From Diphasiastrum complanatum (taxonomy: Eukaryota; Streptophyta; Lycopodiopsida; Lycopodiales; Lycopodiaceae), in the NCBI GenBank assembly GCA_029204225.1, contig MU833095.1:1-61253 (forward strand): DNA of 61,253 bases, read 5' to 3'. The notes under the pieces are model-generated. The model was not told where the DNA came from. It was given only the letters and a program-made list of their open reading frames with translations, and made no database searches. Positions 32,841-45,649 of the stretch are shown piece by piece. Both the position numbers and the translations under genes were made by a program. Numbering within the stretch: position 1 is the first letter of the stretch; each line of letters opens with the position of its first letter.

Positions 32841-34610
32841 TGCTTATTTCTAGGTGGCAGAGGCAGCGTTTCACACTGGACTCTCTCTACGTAACAGCAA
32901 ACCATTGGATACCTCACCAAATATGATGTTTAGGTCTTTTGGCATTCTGTCTGCTTTCCCAAACACATATATAGCAGAGCCCATGCTCATTCTAATTATT
33001 TCATTCATTGTTCTGCATGGTAGAAAGCATGAGTAGAACGTTTGTTGTTTTCTCTTCTGTCTGAGCTATTATGTTAGAATAAAATACTATCTACTGTGTT
33101 CGTCCGCTTGAATCAATGCAGTGATACACCAACCTTGTGTGAAAATTGTCAACATTTCCTAGCTAGTTTGAGGCCTAAATTGGCTAAAATTGTAAATAGT
33201 TTTGGTTCTGGAGTTTCACACGTGTGAACCAGGCCACAATGTTTTTATTTACTGTATTTTTTCAGTATGATGAAGTTTCAAACTTCATACCCTTCAAAAT
33301 GAGACCATTTTGATGTATTTTGGTCATATAAGCCATTTTTAGCTATTTTTCCTATATAGGGAATATCTAGGGTCAAGTACCTTCTAGAGAGAGGAGAGAG
33401 AGTCATCTTCCTCATCCATAAATAGTAGGGAAGTCGTGGAGAACAGGTTGGAGAAACCTTTTGTATGCTTCATTGAGATCAATAGATCATTGTCATTGTT
33501 TCTTCCTCCATTGAGAGCATTGTTGTGTGTATTGTCTTCAAGCTATTGTGTATGATCTTAGGTGCTTTCCAAAAGTGGTAGGCTGATGTATTATGGACTG
33601 TATAATGCTATTTTGGGCCGCACTTGATGTTTATGGAAGTTTCCATTTGTGATAAATGCTTTTTGATCAAGTTCTTTGCATTCTAGGTAGCATAGAATGT
33701 GTTGCCAATTCCTAGCTTATGTAGTTTGGAGTGCAAGCATTCAAGCCAATGATCTTGGAGTTTAGATCCACTTAGGATCTGTATTTTTCACACCTTGTAT
33801 ATGTAGTCTGTATTTTCATCAGAATCTGAATGAGTGGGTAAAAGATACGTTTGGTTTCTCAAGAACGTTATATTGCATTGCAGTTTCTTGTGGAATGAGT
33901 CACACCCCTGTTGTTATTGTCTATTCTGACTGATCCTAGGAAATTCATGGTGATTCTTCAGAATAATGGATTCTATGCTATGCATGGATTTATAATTAGA
34001 ACAGAACCCAGTAATTAATCGAACTATGTTGTGTTTGGAACTGCTTTATCAGAATACATGAGTAGCAAGTTTATGAAGACTGTTGAGGGTCGACATAGCC
34101 CATTGTAGGCATTGCCTGCAACAATCGTTTGGCCTTGTGGCATTCTTGTTTTGGTTAAGTTCAGATCTAAATGGTGAAACATGTGATCTTAATACTTTGG
34201 GGATGTCTAATAATTCCGATTTCTTACTCTTCTCTAGAATCTGGATTTCTTGGTTGAACTATCTGAATATTCTTCTTGGTGTTTGTTTGTACCATTCTCA
34301 ATGGCGGTACTGGCCGCCTACCCAGAAATGTCATCAGACAACCAGCTTTACATTTCCATTCCACTGGACTTCAAAGATAAATCGTTTTATCTCACCAATA
34401 ATGACAGAATACCTCTTTATGATGCTCCCCGTGGGAACGATAATCATTTATACTACACTTTTACTAACATTTTGGTTTAGTAAGTTGCGACAAACCTATA
34501 GATCAGCATACAGTCCATATGAACAAACCATGATTCCACTTCTACTTTGCTGCAAAAACGAGTTTGAATCAGATCCTAAACACTAGAACTATTCCACACA
34601 TGCATTAATC
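32841..34610. other. Unresolved intergenic sequence, possibly old LTR material
   Basis: No protein family is recognised. A 14-bp palindrome TTCACACGTGTGAA lies near 33221-33234. The stretch 33370-33560 (AGAGAGAGTCATC, ...AATAGATCATTGTCATTG) resembles the transcribed part of an LTR but no partner was found. An open frame at 34083-34586 has no family resemblance. Confidence 0.3.
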
Positions 34611-35943
34611 TACAACCAAGAAACAAGAACTAATCTAGAAGCATTTTTGATAGCCCAAGGATCAAGAAACACACATTTCTTAATTCTTGCACTACCAAGA
34701 GCGTCAATGAGTGGGCTGTCCTAGAATTTGCAAGATCTATACCACAACCCAGCCAAGATGATTTACCACAATGCATAATTTTACATTAATCTATGAAAGC
34801 AAGAAAACTAATCCACCACTAAGTTCCACAACCACTCACAAAGGAAATGGAAGGGCAGATCACTAATGCATCACTCAAGAAACAAGAATGATCAAGGAGC
34901 TCAAGAATGCATCAAAACTCATGGAATATCTTCTCATTTTAGCATGGAGTATATACATTTACAAAAGCTTTCATTCTACAAAGGAAGAGTCTCTTAAATA
35001 AGCAAGAGAGCTCCTTAGGTGACATCCTAGTGGCATTTCCACATTACACAAATTACAATTGAAATTATGCTCTCGACTAGATGTCACCATCAAAAGGTGG
35101 CCCACTCTACTTTCTTTAAGAGGGGTCTACTTACATGGTCATTCCATATTTCGGGATTCACCATGAGGCTTACATAGTTGTTGCTTTTCATTCTTAACTA
35201 GTACTTCTCGGCTCTCAGTCTTCGTTTGTCTCATCTTCTCAGAGACCTCCTCGATCTAAGGTGAGAGGTGCTCTTGGGTAACTCTGGCCGAGTATCTTGG
35301 GGATTCGTCAGAATCAACCAACACCAACCCACCCCTAATGTGTTGCTGGACCCACTGCAACTCAAATTGAATGATGTAGCTCTGCTTCCGCATTGGCATA
35401 TTCAATCGTCACTTGGAAAAGTGTAGATCCTCGTTCGCTTGCATAAAACCAAGTGCTTATTGTTGCCAGTATTTATCAAAAAAAATTGTTTGCCGCAATT
35501 TAATCAAAATGCCCTATTGTTGCAGATGGTTGTTTTTTTCAAAATTGGAGAGCTCCCAGCAGCTTCATGATCTTGCATACCTCTGGAGATCGTCTTCATG
35601 CTTTTTCAGCTTCAGGACCTCTTTCTTCTCCACCAGCTCGTGTTGTTGGGCTATCTATGACTTCTGCTCGCAATTTCACGTTGCTGGTAGCCAATTCCAA
35701 TACATGGTCGTCCAATAAGGTTTTGGCTACTACCGCATCTTGGACAAAGGTTTTCAAGATTTAATAGGCCAGTGTGAGGTCTGTAGGCCCGACCAATAGG
35801 GTGCTACTTGCTGGGTCTTGGTGAGATGTCACCCGGATGACCTGCACATTGTCGCCATCATCCTCTACAAGGTTCTCTTGTTCTATCATGCGATGGGATC
35901 AGCACAGTTAGGCGATGGCACATACTTTGTCTGCATGAATGCT
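34611..35943. other. Probable 3' part of Gyp-2 or its flank
   Basis: No RT, integrase or clear LTR border could be read. On the minus strand the stretch 35200-35340 gives short charged peptide pieces only. The left edge of Gyp-2 is therefore undefined. Confidence 0.3.
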
Positions 35944-36879
35944 TCATCGAACAACAGTTTGCGGGAGACAGTTTGTCACCCTTGGCAAGCTGATGAGATG
36001 AAACTGAAGGAGGTGTGATAGGTGTGGCGGAAGTGTGGAGAGGCTGTACAATGTGTTGTTCGAAAGATGGAATGGGAGGAACATTGGAACCTTAAGAATG
36101 GTATCAAGGATGGATGGGGATGTCAGAGGGGTGAAGTTAATCTGATTGAGCCAAGAGAGGGTGTCGGGAGATAATGGCAAATAGAGAGGGTTAATGTTGA
36201 GAAGTGGAGCGGAAGCAGAGGCATGAGGTATGGATGATGCGATTGTGATGGAGGGTGTGGAAGAAGGCTGCGGAAGGTGGAGGAGTGGGGATGACAAAAA
36301 TAGAGGTGGTGGCAGTAGTGGATGGTTGCACAAAAGCGGAAGTAGTGGATGTAAAAGAGGCGGATGCAGGACGTGGGAGTGCAGTGCATTGTCGGGTGGT
36401 AGGAGGGCTAGCGGAAGTTGAGGTAGTGCCACACATATGTTTGCTGGCCGGTGAGTTAGTAGTAGTGGATCTTGATTTTGATCAAATTCTCTTTGTGCTT
36501 GCGGCATCATGATTACCACGTCATCTAAGGTGTATTTCTTGAAGGTTTCTGGCATCTCGTGAACTAGCATTTGATGGGATTCCTCTTTAGCATGTTAATC
36601 TTAGCCGACTCGTAACCTTTGCACTTCTAGTCATATGTGATGATGATGTTGTATCTATGGTTCCAGCAAAATCGACTTCAAGGAGTCCAACATCCCTTAC
36701 CTTGCTTTGGGCGATCAATTGTGTGATCAGTGGTGGACGATCCGTCATCAGCCTTGGGTGTAATTGGTTTCACCGCCCAAGTGGTTGGATCAACCTTTAC
36801 AGCCTACTCTTTAATTTTGAAGGTGAGTTTTTTTATTCCCCAGTTGTGAACCACTTGCACGATTCTTTACCAAGTTCTT

Positions 36880-37308
36880 TTAGTAAAATGCGGCAGAAGG
36901 TGACTTTGGAATGTCCATCACCATGAAGGTAATTATGAACTGCACTCCCACTATCTTTACTGTGATATCTTCAACTACATCTTTTGGTTTTACACAAGAT
37001 TGATCTGCTACTTTCATGGCAAATCTCGCTGGCTTCAATCCTTGCAGACCCCATTTTTGATATAAAGTAGTGGAGATCATATTTACACCCGATCCTCCAT
37101 CTACCACCGTTGTTTCGTCTCGCAGGGTAATATTGTGCTGTTCACTCTCCCACGACGCCGCAATGTGGAGGATGTTGCTCGTTCCTTCATAACCCATGCA
37201 ATACAAGGGCTCTTTTGTGGTTGGTTCCAGCTCTAAATTAATCCAATACAGCAAAATGCTCTTATCTTGTGGTGCAATCCGCAAGAACCCTCCAAAGGAT
37301 AAGTTCAT
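36880..37308 (-). pseudogene. Gyp-2 retropepsin-like protease
   Basis: The 142-codon minus-strand frame has TTVVDGGSGVNMIS about two thirds along, the D-G/S-G-S-G-V-N form common in plant gypsy proteases, followed by LYQKWGL. ITFMVMDIP further on fits the second half of the fold. It continues from gag through several frame changes. It would cleave the element's polyprotein. The frame itself is open, but upstream gag is broken. Confidence 0.65.
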
Positions 37309-37739
37309 ACGGCTAGCAGGAAACTTGCGAGCACTCCCAATTGCGGATCCTCAGGCTCGCCCATTTGAAATGGTACTTCGTGATGGTGTAGACAGTCGTT
37401 AAGATCTGTCCTTCAATGGGGAGTTGACTGGTGGTGCTAGTACTTTCGAGAGTAGAGGTGCTACCGGTTTTTCTTTTGCTCATGTTGCTTCCTCTGCCTG
37501 TGCATCCTGTATCCAATGGTGGATCTTCTGATATTGTCTTCCCTCTTCTCTCACGTTAGGATATGGTTTTGTAGCTGAGGTTTGATCATCTGCCAATGAT
37601 ACTGAGATGGTGGTGATGGCCCCTTTCGTTTCTGGGCTCGCATAACTACTAGCACCGGAACATGGGAATTGAAATCTTTGGTGGCATCCTCTCTGGACCT
37701 GTTGTCGATTGTACTGTGATCAAGTTCATGGGTGCACTT

Positions 37740-37960
37740 GCTCCAAGTCACAATGGAAAATGCTTGTATCAATGCTCGTATCCGCATTCTTGACAAAAGG
37801 GTGTAAACATGACCTTGTGAGGACATTCTGCAATTCTATGCCCCTTGCATTCATAGCAGCCATAGATTCTACCACCTTGACGTTGAGGCTGAGCGGCATA
37901 GGTCACATAATATTTGTTGATGGCCGGATCTACATCCAGATCTACATAGGGTTTGTCTAG
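37740..37960 (-). pseudogene. Gyp-2 nucleocapsid zinc-knuckle region
   Basis: On the minus strand a C-x2-C-x3-H-x4-C pattern (CYECKGHRIAEC) appears near 37860-37820, followed by a second Cys pair (FCQECG). The histidine spacing is one residue short of the canonical knuckle. It lies between the gag core and the protease as expected. Confidence 0.5.
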
Positions 37961-38635
37961 ACCGTGCCATTGCTACTGCTACTCAGGTTGGGGTGGCATT
38001 TCTTGTTCTGCTACTGTCAAATCCACTTGATTGTTAGCTGGCCCTGGTGGTGCAGGTAAAGCCATGCGTTGCTGATTCATTTGCACTCCAAAATGCGGTG
38101 CCACATTCGGTGTCCCCTGATGGTATAGATAAGAGGTTTGATATTGATTTCTCTTTTGTTGTATGATTCTGGGGTTGAATAGGTAGATTGTCGTTTCGTG
38201 TGATGATGCATTGCATAGGTGGCAATACCATTGTGTCAGTTTGAGATCCTACTTCAAAACTGGACACTCGTTGGCGGTATGGTTTTGGGTACGAGTTGGA
38301 CACCATACGTTTTCTCTTCGGGGATACTACAGTTGGTTTTGTTCCAGTGAATTTAAAGTTGTTACTATAGCTCCCTGCAAGGCCTTCAGCTTTTGATCAA
38401 ATTGTGCCATCAATCGCTCCATCTACTACTTGTGTAGCTTTGTCATTTGTTCAGTCAGCAGATGATCTGTTGATACATTGGAAGCGTTGGAGGTTGATGT
38501 TATCGAGGGAGTTGGATTATGGACAATCGGATAGGATTCATCATCTGAGCCATCATCCTCTTCCATGATGGTGTCTTCTGTTTCTTCCTACAATGTGGCG
38601 TACTGCCCCCGTTATTTGAGTTCTCTTTGAATGCT

Positions 38636-39270
38636 TCACAACAACCCCGCGAGAGACCACATAATGACCGCATGATCAGGAGTCAGTGCTATATTGCATT
38701 CGGATCTTAGATGTTTGACCCGTTCAATGTAGTCTCGAACCCTTTCCCTTTTTTCCATCTTGACTTTGGTTAATAGGAAAAAAGGATCTTCAAGGAACTT
38801 CCTTGGTTTAAATTGCATGATGAGAGCCATTTTAACCCCTTCCCAAGTCAATTTTTCTTCTTCCGATAAGTTGAAGAACTAGTCTTGGCTGCAGCTACTA
38901 GAAACATGAGAAACAACATCAATTTTTTTGTCGATGTCGCTCATCATAAATCTCGCATGCTTGTTCGTAGATCTGGAGGAACCTAATAGGATCTGATGAT
39001 CCATCATATTTGGGCATTTCAAGATGAGGAGCCCTCCGAACTACTTGCAAGGGTGCGACATGTATGGGTTGATCCATTGGATCCATTGTTGCTGGTTCTG
39101 CTTCTGTCTCGATTCGCGCGGCTGCAACTCTTGGGAGGTTTGGTGCTTGATTTGCAATACTTTCTCCTACTGCTCGATCCTATCTCAGATTCATTCGGCT
39201 ATAGAGTCCAATGATGTTGGATCTTGTTGGATTTATGGAATTCAGTCTCGATCTTTAAGGATCTGATCAG
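38636..39270 (-). pseudogene. Gyp-2 gag core (retrotransposon gag domain)
   Basis: The 71-codon minus-strand frame 38851-38636 has WEGVKMALIMQFKPRKF and ERERVRDYIERVKHLR, typical of gypsy capsid proteins. Upstream gag-like sequence to about 39270 is broken by stops. Capsid assembly would be its role. Confidence 0.6.
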
Positions 39271-40434
39271 TTTTGATGGCTAAAAGTGTGATTTTAGCCC
39301 GTTTACGATTGTTTTTTCTTAATATGTTTTAATTGGCATGAGATTTTCATAGTAGTTGGATCTAGGGTAGATCTTACTATTGATCTTTTCTATGAAGGTT
39401 ACTCATGTGAGAGTTCTTTTCACTGTTTTACAGATAAAAACTTTGTTTTCTCACGATCTATTGGGAAGTAACTCTCGAAGGCTAATCGAGAGTTGGATCT
39501 AAGATGGATCTGGCTCTGTTCAAAGTGGTGAGGGTTCTTTCTCAGAGATCATGAAGTTATTGATGTCTGCAAGGATTCAAAACCACCTTTTTGCTTACAA
39601 ATCAATCAATACTGGAAACTAACTCTCGCAGACTTCATCACTGATGAAAAATGACATTTTGGAAAGAATGGGATGATCTGCGAGGGTTTTCTGGATCTGA
39701 TGATTTTTAAGCACTTAAACTCACTTTTTAGCTTATTGGAATAAAACTAACTCTCGTAGGCTCTTTTGTCTATCTCAGTGAGATGGAGCTCCAGAATTCT
39801 CTACAAAGGTTACTTACCATAAAAACTAAATTTTTTGTTGTCTGCGAGGGTTTTGCCTTCATTTTTCGTCTTTCCAGACCTTGGGAACTCTCGTAGAGAC
39901 ACTTTTTTTGGGAAGTAACTCTCGCAGGCTTTTCTGTGTGCTTTTCACAAGGAATGCAGTTTCAGGGGGCTCTACAAAGGTTGGTTTGAAGTTTTGAAAA
40001 AAGAAATTGATTTTTACAAGGGATTTTTGAATTTTTTTGGGTTTTTCTCTGTTTTTTCAAAATATGGTGGGAAGTATCTCTCGCAGGCTTCTATGCAGGT
40101 CTGGGACTATGCCTTGGACTTGCTGCCAGTCATGCAAAAGTTAATTCCTACCGATTTTTTAGAAATAAGTTCTGAAGTAATTTTTGGCCACTTTTTCCCT
40201 CCAAAAACGTATTTGAACGTTTTGTATGGTTTTTTCAATGTTGTGAATGGATGCCAAGCCCTTAGAGGCTGCTTAAGGTCTCCACTACCATTCACACCTC
40301 CTTCGCTAGCTTAGAATAGTCCAATCACAAGAAAGCACACAAAACAAGTCTAATCTATCCCCAAATTCACCTAAAACACACTAAAAAAGCTAAAGCAACT
40401 AAAAAAACAACTAAAGCTAGTTAGAGATAGCCTA
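39271..40434 (-). other. Gyp-2 leader with recurring AACTCTCGCAGG motif
   Basis: No coding signal. A word close to AACTCTCGCAGGCT, or its complement CTGCGAGGGTT, recurs about ten times between 39405 and 40090 in both orientations, giving hairpin potential. Confidence 0.5.
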
Positions 40435-40452
40435 TCCCCGACAACGGCACCA
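40435..40452 (-). other. Primer-binding site of Gyp-2
   Basis: On the minus strand it reads TGGTGCCGTTGTCGGGGA, close to the TGGCGCCGTTGCCGGGGA site of plant Athila/Tat-type gypsy elements. One spacer base separates it from TGTAGGG on the plus strand, the presumed LTR edge. Confidence 0.75.
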
Positions 40453-40453
40453 C

Positions 40454-41453
40454 TGTAGGGTGTGTAGGTTCGATGGTGAGCTGTCCTCTGCCTACCAAGG
40501 AGGGTTAGAACACAAAGATAGGTCCTAAAGTCTGTTCTTAGTTGCTAGTTTATATGCTTTTCTAACACTACACTAACTCTAACCCACTTAACACTACTCC
40601 TCCTAACATTAACATCCAAGAATGAGGGTGAAGAGGTGAAAGAGAGAGAGTTAGAAGGAGGTTAGCTCATGTGCTCATCATAACATACTATTGGAAAAAC
40701 ATTTAACTATTAGAAAGCAAGAACTATGGCAAATGGAAATCAATAAACAAACACAATGAAAAGCAAGAGCATGCAACAATAGCACATGAGAATGCTTGGC
40801 TCTCCAATTTAGTAGAGTCTCCTCCTCTTAATTAGCATGTGAAAATGAGTACAAGAGGTGTCTTTTTATCTTTGGGGTGGCCCTTGCCCCTTGCTTCCTA
40901 TTGCCTACTTGCAAGAAGGTGGAATTGAAATCCACACCTTTCAAAAGAAATACAAACTAATCTATGGTGCACAAGGAAGCACACCCCACCTACCAGCTTT
41001 TGACTTTTGACCATTTACAAAACTTAGAAACTTAAGTTAAGCTTAAACTTTGGCTACTTAATATCATTTTAATTACATGGCCCAAAGTCAAGTTTATTCC
41101 AAAATAGATTATTTACAAGTGCTCATTGGGCTATGGGCTTATACACGCAGGAAGCCACGACCCTCGCAACTATTTCTGACTAATTTATTTATTTACACAA
41201 AATACCCACAACAACTTGCAGCATTTCAATAGGATTTGAACATTACATTTCGTCCATACTTGGTGTCCAAAACTTGGTGTACTAGACATACAGATTGGAC
41301 CGGATTCTCAAGTCTCCAAATTTCCACATTATGCTCATTTGCAACCAATGCTGATATGCAAATGATTATGAAAATCAAGAAACCCAAATAGGACACATAA
41401 TAAATGTCATGCTACTTCACAAAACTAAAATAAAACTTATTCAAATCAAATCC
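40454..41453 (-). repeat. Probable Gyp-2 5' LTR (outer end unresolved)
   Basis: It begins TGTAGGGTGTGTAGG next to the primer site. No matching CCCTACA end or second LTR could be located by eye, so only the inner edge is supported. Confidence 0.4.
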
Positions 41454-42101
41454 TTATTTGAATGCCTGAATCCTTTTTCTCCGTTGGCCTCCATTTAGCG
41501 AAAGCTCATCAATGTCCTTTAGAATTCTTTTTCGCTTGTTTCTTTTCAATTTCTTATCTAGTATGCGAGTTTTTTCTTTTAATTGGTCATTTGATATATG
41601 TAATGTCTGAACAACTTGTCGAAATTGATCATTACTTGCATTCACATTTAACATAATATTATGTGTATGTGAATTATCTTCTTTTGTTTGTAATAATGCG
41701 GTCTCTTTTTCTCTATAGTTAGCAAGCAAACCATTTAACATACATTCTAAACTCTGTATTTTATGAACCGAGTTTGCAACACCATAAGTCGTCAATATTT
41801 CACAATAACACAGTAAACCGTTTTCTCCGTCACACAAAAACTTTATTAATTGTGTGATGGATTGGAATTGTGGAGTTTGCATCGAGCTCGGATCCAATGG
41901 ATACAAACTTCTGTCAATCCACAAATCATAATTCTTTCTTTGGTTGGTTATGTGAGCGATCATATCAAGTGGAGAAACTGTGGATTCTTTCACTACTCCT
42001 CTTTTAGCTATCGGAGCATTCTCGGCAGGGAGAACAATGTGTAGATGAAGCTGAGACATCTCCGCAAACATCAGCTGACTAACCAAAAAGAAAATAGACA
42101 C
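41454..42101 (-). CDS. Hypothetical protein with basic, coiled-coil-like C-terminus (possible terminal exon)
   Basis: A 215-codon open frame reads on the minus strand. The C-terminal third is charged and helical in look (NDQLKEKTRILDKKLKRNKRKR), ending in a basic cluster RRKRIQAFK, a possible nuclear signal. Middle words such as NYDLWIDRSLYPLDP look like real protein, not repeat translation. A splice acceptor-like TTTTTGGTTAGTCAG ends at 42075, so the coding part may be an exon starting at 42074 in phase 0. That phase fits the phase-0 donor at 46578 of the unknown minus-strand gene upstream; a 4.5-kb intron would join them. I do not recognise the family. Confidence 0.4.
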   Translation of the reverse strand: MSIFFLVSQLMFAEMSQLHLHIVLPAENAPIAKRGVVKESTVSPLDMIAHITNQRKNYDLWIDRSLYPLDPSSMQTPQFQSITQLIKFLCDGENGLLCYCEILTTYGVANSVHKIQSLECMLNGLLANYREKETALLQTKEDNSHTHNIMLNVNASNDQFRQVVQTLHISNDQLKEKTRILDKKLKRNKRKRILKDIDELSLNGGQRRKRIQAFK

Positions 42102-43464
42102 TATTTTTCATCCATGGCGTACCTAAAATTCTATGTTTATTTCTTGCTAGTTAAAATGATAGCATGGAAATCAAGCATGAAGATATGATGCAAACTCTTG
42201 GTTATTATAGCATGCATAGTCTTGCCAATGTTGATGAGCCTAATTCTCGAGATCTTTGTAACATGATGTTGGATCTTTGTGATCCTTATGAGTCAAGAAG
42301 GACTCTTTATTTTCTCATGGAATTGCAGCTAATTTTAAGGAGGAGGAGCTTTCGGATCAACCATATGTTTCAAGGATGGAACGAATCAATGAAAAAAGTG
42401 ATCAAGTGGTGCAAAGCTCTCAAGTTTGTCAAAGAAGTCAACATCAAGGAGGCATTATCATGGATATGGTGATCTCGGATCTTCGTCAAACTCATTGGCT
42501 GATCTTCACACCTATGAACCTGCAATGATCAGCCTTCAGTGTTGTAAATAGATGTACCATAGATGTATCAAGTTAGTTTTGAGGAGTGTTAAAATTGGCA
42601 AAAGCTAACTTGGTTAAATCTTGTAAATACCATAATGACTTGTACCTATCATCATTAGACATGTGTGGAGCCTGTTCCCATGTGTGAAATCTATGCCTAA
42701 GTCATTTAGATAGATCATATAGGTTGTACATATCATTTAATTTGGAAACTAGTGGCCAAATTGGCCAAAAACTAGTTTAGTAGTATTATGCCACTTGGCA
42801 CCATTCTAGTGGTAGAAAATGCTATATCACATGGGTAGGAGTGGTCTCCCACGTGTGAAATATCATATAAAAAGTTCAAATCCATTGTATATAGCTTTCA
42901 TACAAGTCAAAAGTCAAATCTCCTAGATTGTAGGACCTATCTCCTAATTTGTAGGAATCTAGAAGGTCAACACTAGCCACCAATAATGATGTGGCAAATT
43001 AATGGAATCTTAGCCAAAGTGGATATGGATAAGCACTATGACCTGTCACACACGTGCTGGAAGTGGCTTAGAGAGAGAGTATGATGATTTTTGTATTTAA
43101 TCCATGATGGATCCAGTTTGAGAAATCAATGAGGCAAGATCTTGGTTTTGGAGGCATATCTTGAGTATTCTCATATTTGTGTTGTGATTTTATGGTTCTA
43201 TTGCTTTCTAACACTTGTGTACTTCACTCTCTACTGTAAGTCCGTACATGTACTATTCTTCACACGTGTGAAGGCAGTAGGTCTCAAGTTTAATCATTTT
43301 CTTGTTGTTCTTGCTAGATTTTTGATGGAAAATTGATCTACTTCTAGATCTAATCATTGGTTGATTAGTAGATCATGTAATCTAGCTTCCAACACCTCTT
43401 GAGGATCTGATCTAGATCCATTCTTGGTCTTTATTTCTCTGAAATTTTACATATAAAGTTTGTA
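42102..43464. other. Unresolved sequence, probably old retroelement material
   Basis: No family could be recognised. A 102-codon open frame at 42164-42472 has no identifiable motif. CACGTGTG words occur near 42850, 43050 and 43258. A copia RT scrap follows directly, so this may be decayed LTR or leader sequence. Confidence 0.3.
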
Positions 43465-43800
43465 AATAGCAATCTTGTTATTCTCATCATATATGTAAAT
43501 GATATTATCTTGTGTGGAAATTGCATAAAGCTTGTTGATGAGACAAAAAGTGCATTAGGTAGTGAATTCAAAATGCAAGATCTAGGTGAGCTTCACTACA
43601 TCGTAGGCCTAGAAGTAGATCTTTATCAAGATCATGCATTTATTAGTCAATCTAGATATGCTCTTTCTATGCTTAAAATTTTTCACACGGAGTCTTATTG
43701 GCTCCCTCATATGGTTGACAATTACTAGGCCAGATTTGAGCTTTAGTGTGCATAAATTGAGTCATTCACATTGTTTGAGATGTCCTCACACGTGTGAAAA
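43465..43800 (+). pseudogene. Copia reverse transcriptase fragment
   Basis: IYVNDIILCGN near 43485-43520 is the polymerase motif with Asn for the first Asp of YVDD. It is followed by LGSEFKMQDLGELHYIVGLEV and ISQSRYALSML. A frame change near 43720 leads into TRPDLSFSVHKLS. This is typical copia RT, cut off on both sides. Confidence 0.8.
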
Positions 43801-45378
43801 GTACACAAGGCATAGGGCTAGCCTTGAGATACAGAAGACGGTGATTTGTTATGGAAGCATTAATTGATGTCGAAAACTAAGAATGGAAATGGTCATGTTA
43901 TGTTCATGAATTTCAAGAATGGTAATAACAATTCAAGTACTCATAGCACGATCTATAAGATCCACACTTGTAGGTTTATCCACTAACGTTTTAGTCCACA
44001 TGCATGTGAGGGCATTATGAATGTTCATTGAAAGCTACAAATGTGGGAATGTTGCTATTCAAGGTTGTCACTTGGGTTGTGATTTTGTTGAAGTTTGACC
44101 TTTAGGGCCGCAAGGTGTTGAAGCCACTCTTCAAGGCCAAGTCCTTTGAGGTTGTCATTTTGGGCCTTAGGCCCATAATGTAATATTGCAAATTGCCTTC
44201 AAGGCCGAATATAGATATTATGTATAATGATGCTAGTCCATATGGAGCCTTTTCAAAAAACAATTTGATGCATAAATGTGACCTAAAGGAGGGTGTGTTC
44301 TTAACAAACTTTAGGTGCAACATAAGACAATATGAATAAAAATTTCATATTTATATGTGAAAACCTTGAATCACATTAAGTCTAGTTTTGATAAAAAAAA
44401 AAAAAAAAGGATGCTAGAGCCAACTCCAGAACAATACCACTAATTTTGTATTAATTAATGGTTAGCCTTCATGATTGTGATAAAGTTTTAATATAGAGAT
44501 ATGATATTTACTGTTGTTTTTTTGGTCACATTGATCTTACAATTGTTCTATGCATTCAAGAATGCTTTTTATTTCCAAAATTTTATAAGATAGTTTTATG
44601 TTGCTACAGAAATACATAATTAAAAGCTAACTTTTTTATATACATGTGTGTTAGCTACTCATACTTGATAAGTAGGGCATGACTATTTTGATTTCTTGTG
44701 ATTGTGGATCTTCTAGGTGAATTCACAAGCCTGAGATCGATCAAGCACGCCCAAGATTCCTACGATCCTTAGGGATTTTGCGTCACCTTCGTATAACTTA
44801 TCCTCATTATGAAAGGGACGTATTCTAGAAGGAGATAATATTCTAGAAAAAAATGGGGACATAAAGTGGAGAACAAAAGCTTTTTTGAGTTTCTAACTTC
44901 CTTATTATTAAAGACCATTTATATATTCGAAATAAGCTCAAACCAAAAACAAAATTTATGCAATGTGCTAACAACTACATAGTGTGTGTCTACTCATATC
45001 TCACATGAATTGATGGTCCAAGTTGAGTTTGGGGACCACACTAATGGGACCTCATTTTTTCTAAAAACAATATATAATTTTCAACCCTCAAAATAGAAAT
45101 TCCTCAATATGAAAAAAATCTTGAAGATAATCAACCCTCATGGATGGAATTTTGAAAATACATAAGCATTACTTGCGTCCCATGATAAGGATATGATTGC
45201 TCGCCTCCTCGTCTAGGTGCTACAGCCTACCATAACTCAACGAGAAGACTTGCCATTATATCATTACAATTAATGGACCTCCAAACAACCATTATCTAGT
45301 CCTTGAAGCACAAGCTAACTAATGTTTAATTAAGGGACAACAAGCACAACAAGAGGACATGAGCACCAACACAAGAAA
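43801..45378. other. Stretch without recognised gene
   Basis: AT-rich, with a short A run at 44392-44407. Only short frames are present, and no structural element could be identified. Confidence 0.4.
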
Positions 45379-45624
<246 letters not shown>

Positions 45625-45649
45625 CAGATGGGATCATTAATCCCATCTG

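Larger units (their letters stand above)
35944..40453 (-). mobile_element. Ty3/gypsy relic Gyp-2, minus strand, gag and protease only
   Basis: From right to left: primer site 40435-40452, a 1.2-kb leader, gag 39270-38636, zinc knuckle near 37860-37790, protease 37308-36880, then a Pro/Ser-rich stretch (36570-35944). No YxDD polymerase motif or integrase was found down to 34600. It is either a non-autonomous gag-protease element or a truncated copy. Its primer site marks a different lineage from Gyp-1. Confidence 0.65.

Noticed and set aside
34083-34586. 167-codon open frame as a gene
   Set aside because: No family resemblance, no splice or promoter context, and a second overlapping frame is equally open.
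35944-36570. Pro/Ser-rich 208-codon minus-strand frame as a cellular gene
   Set aside because: Low-complexity composition, three overlapping open frames on both strands, and a position directly after the Gyp-2 protease; best treated as part of that element.
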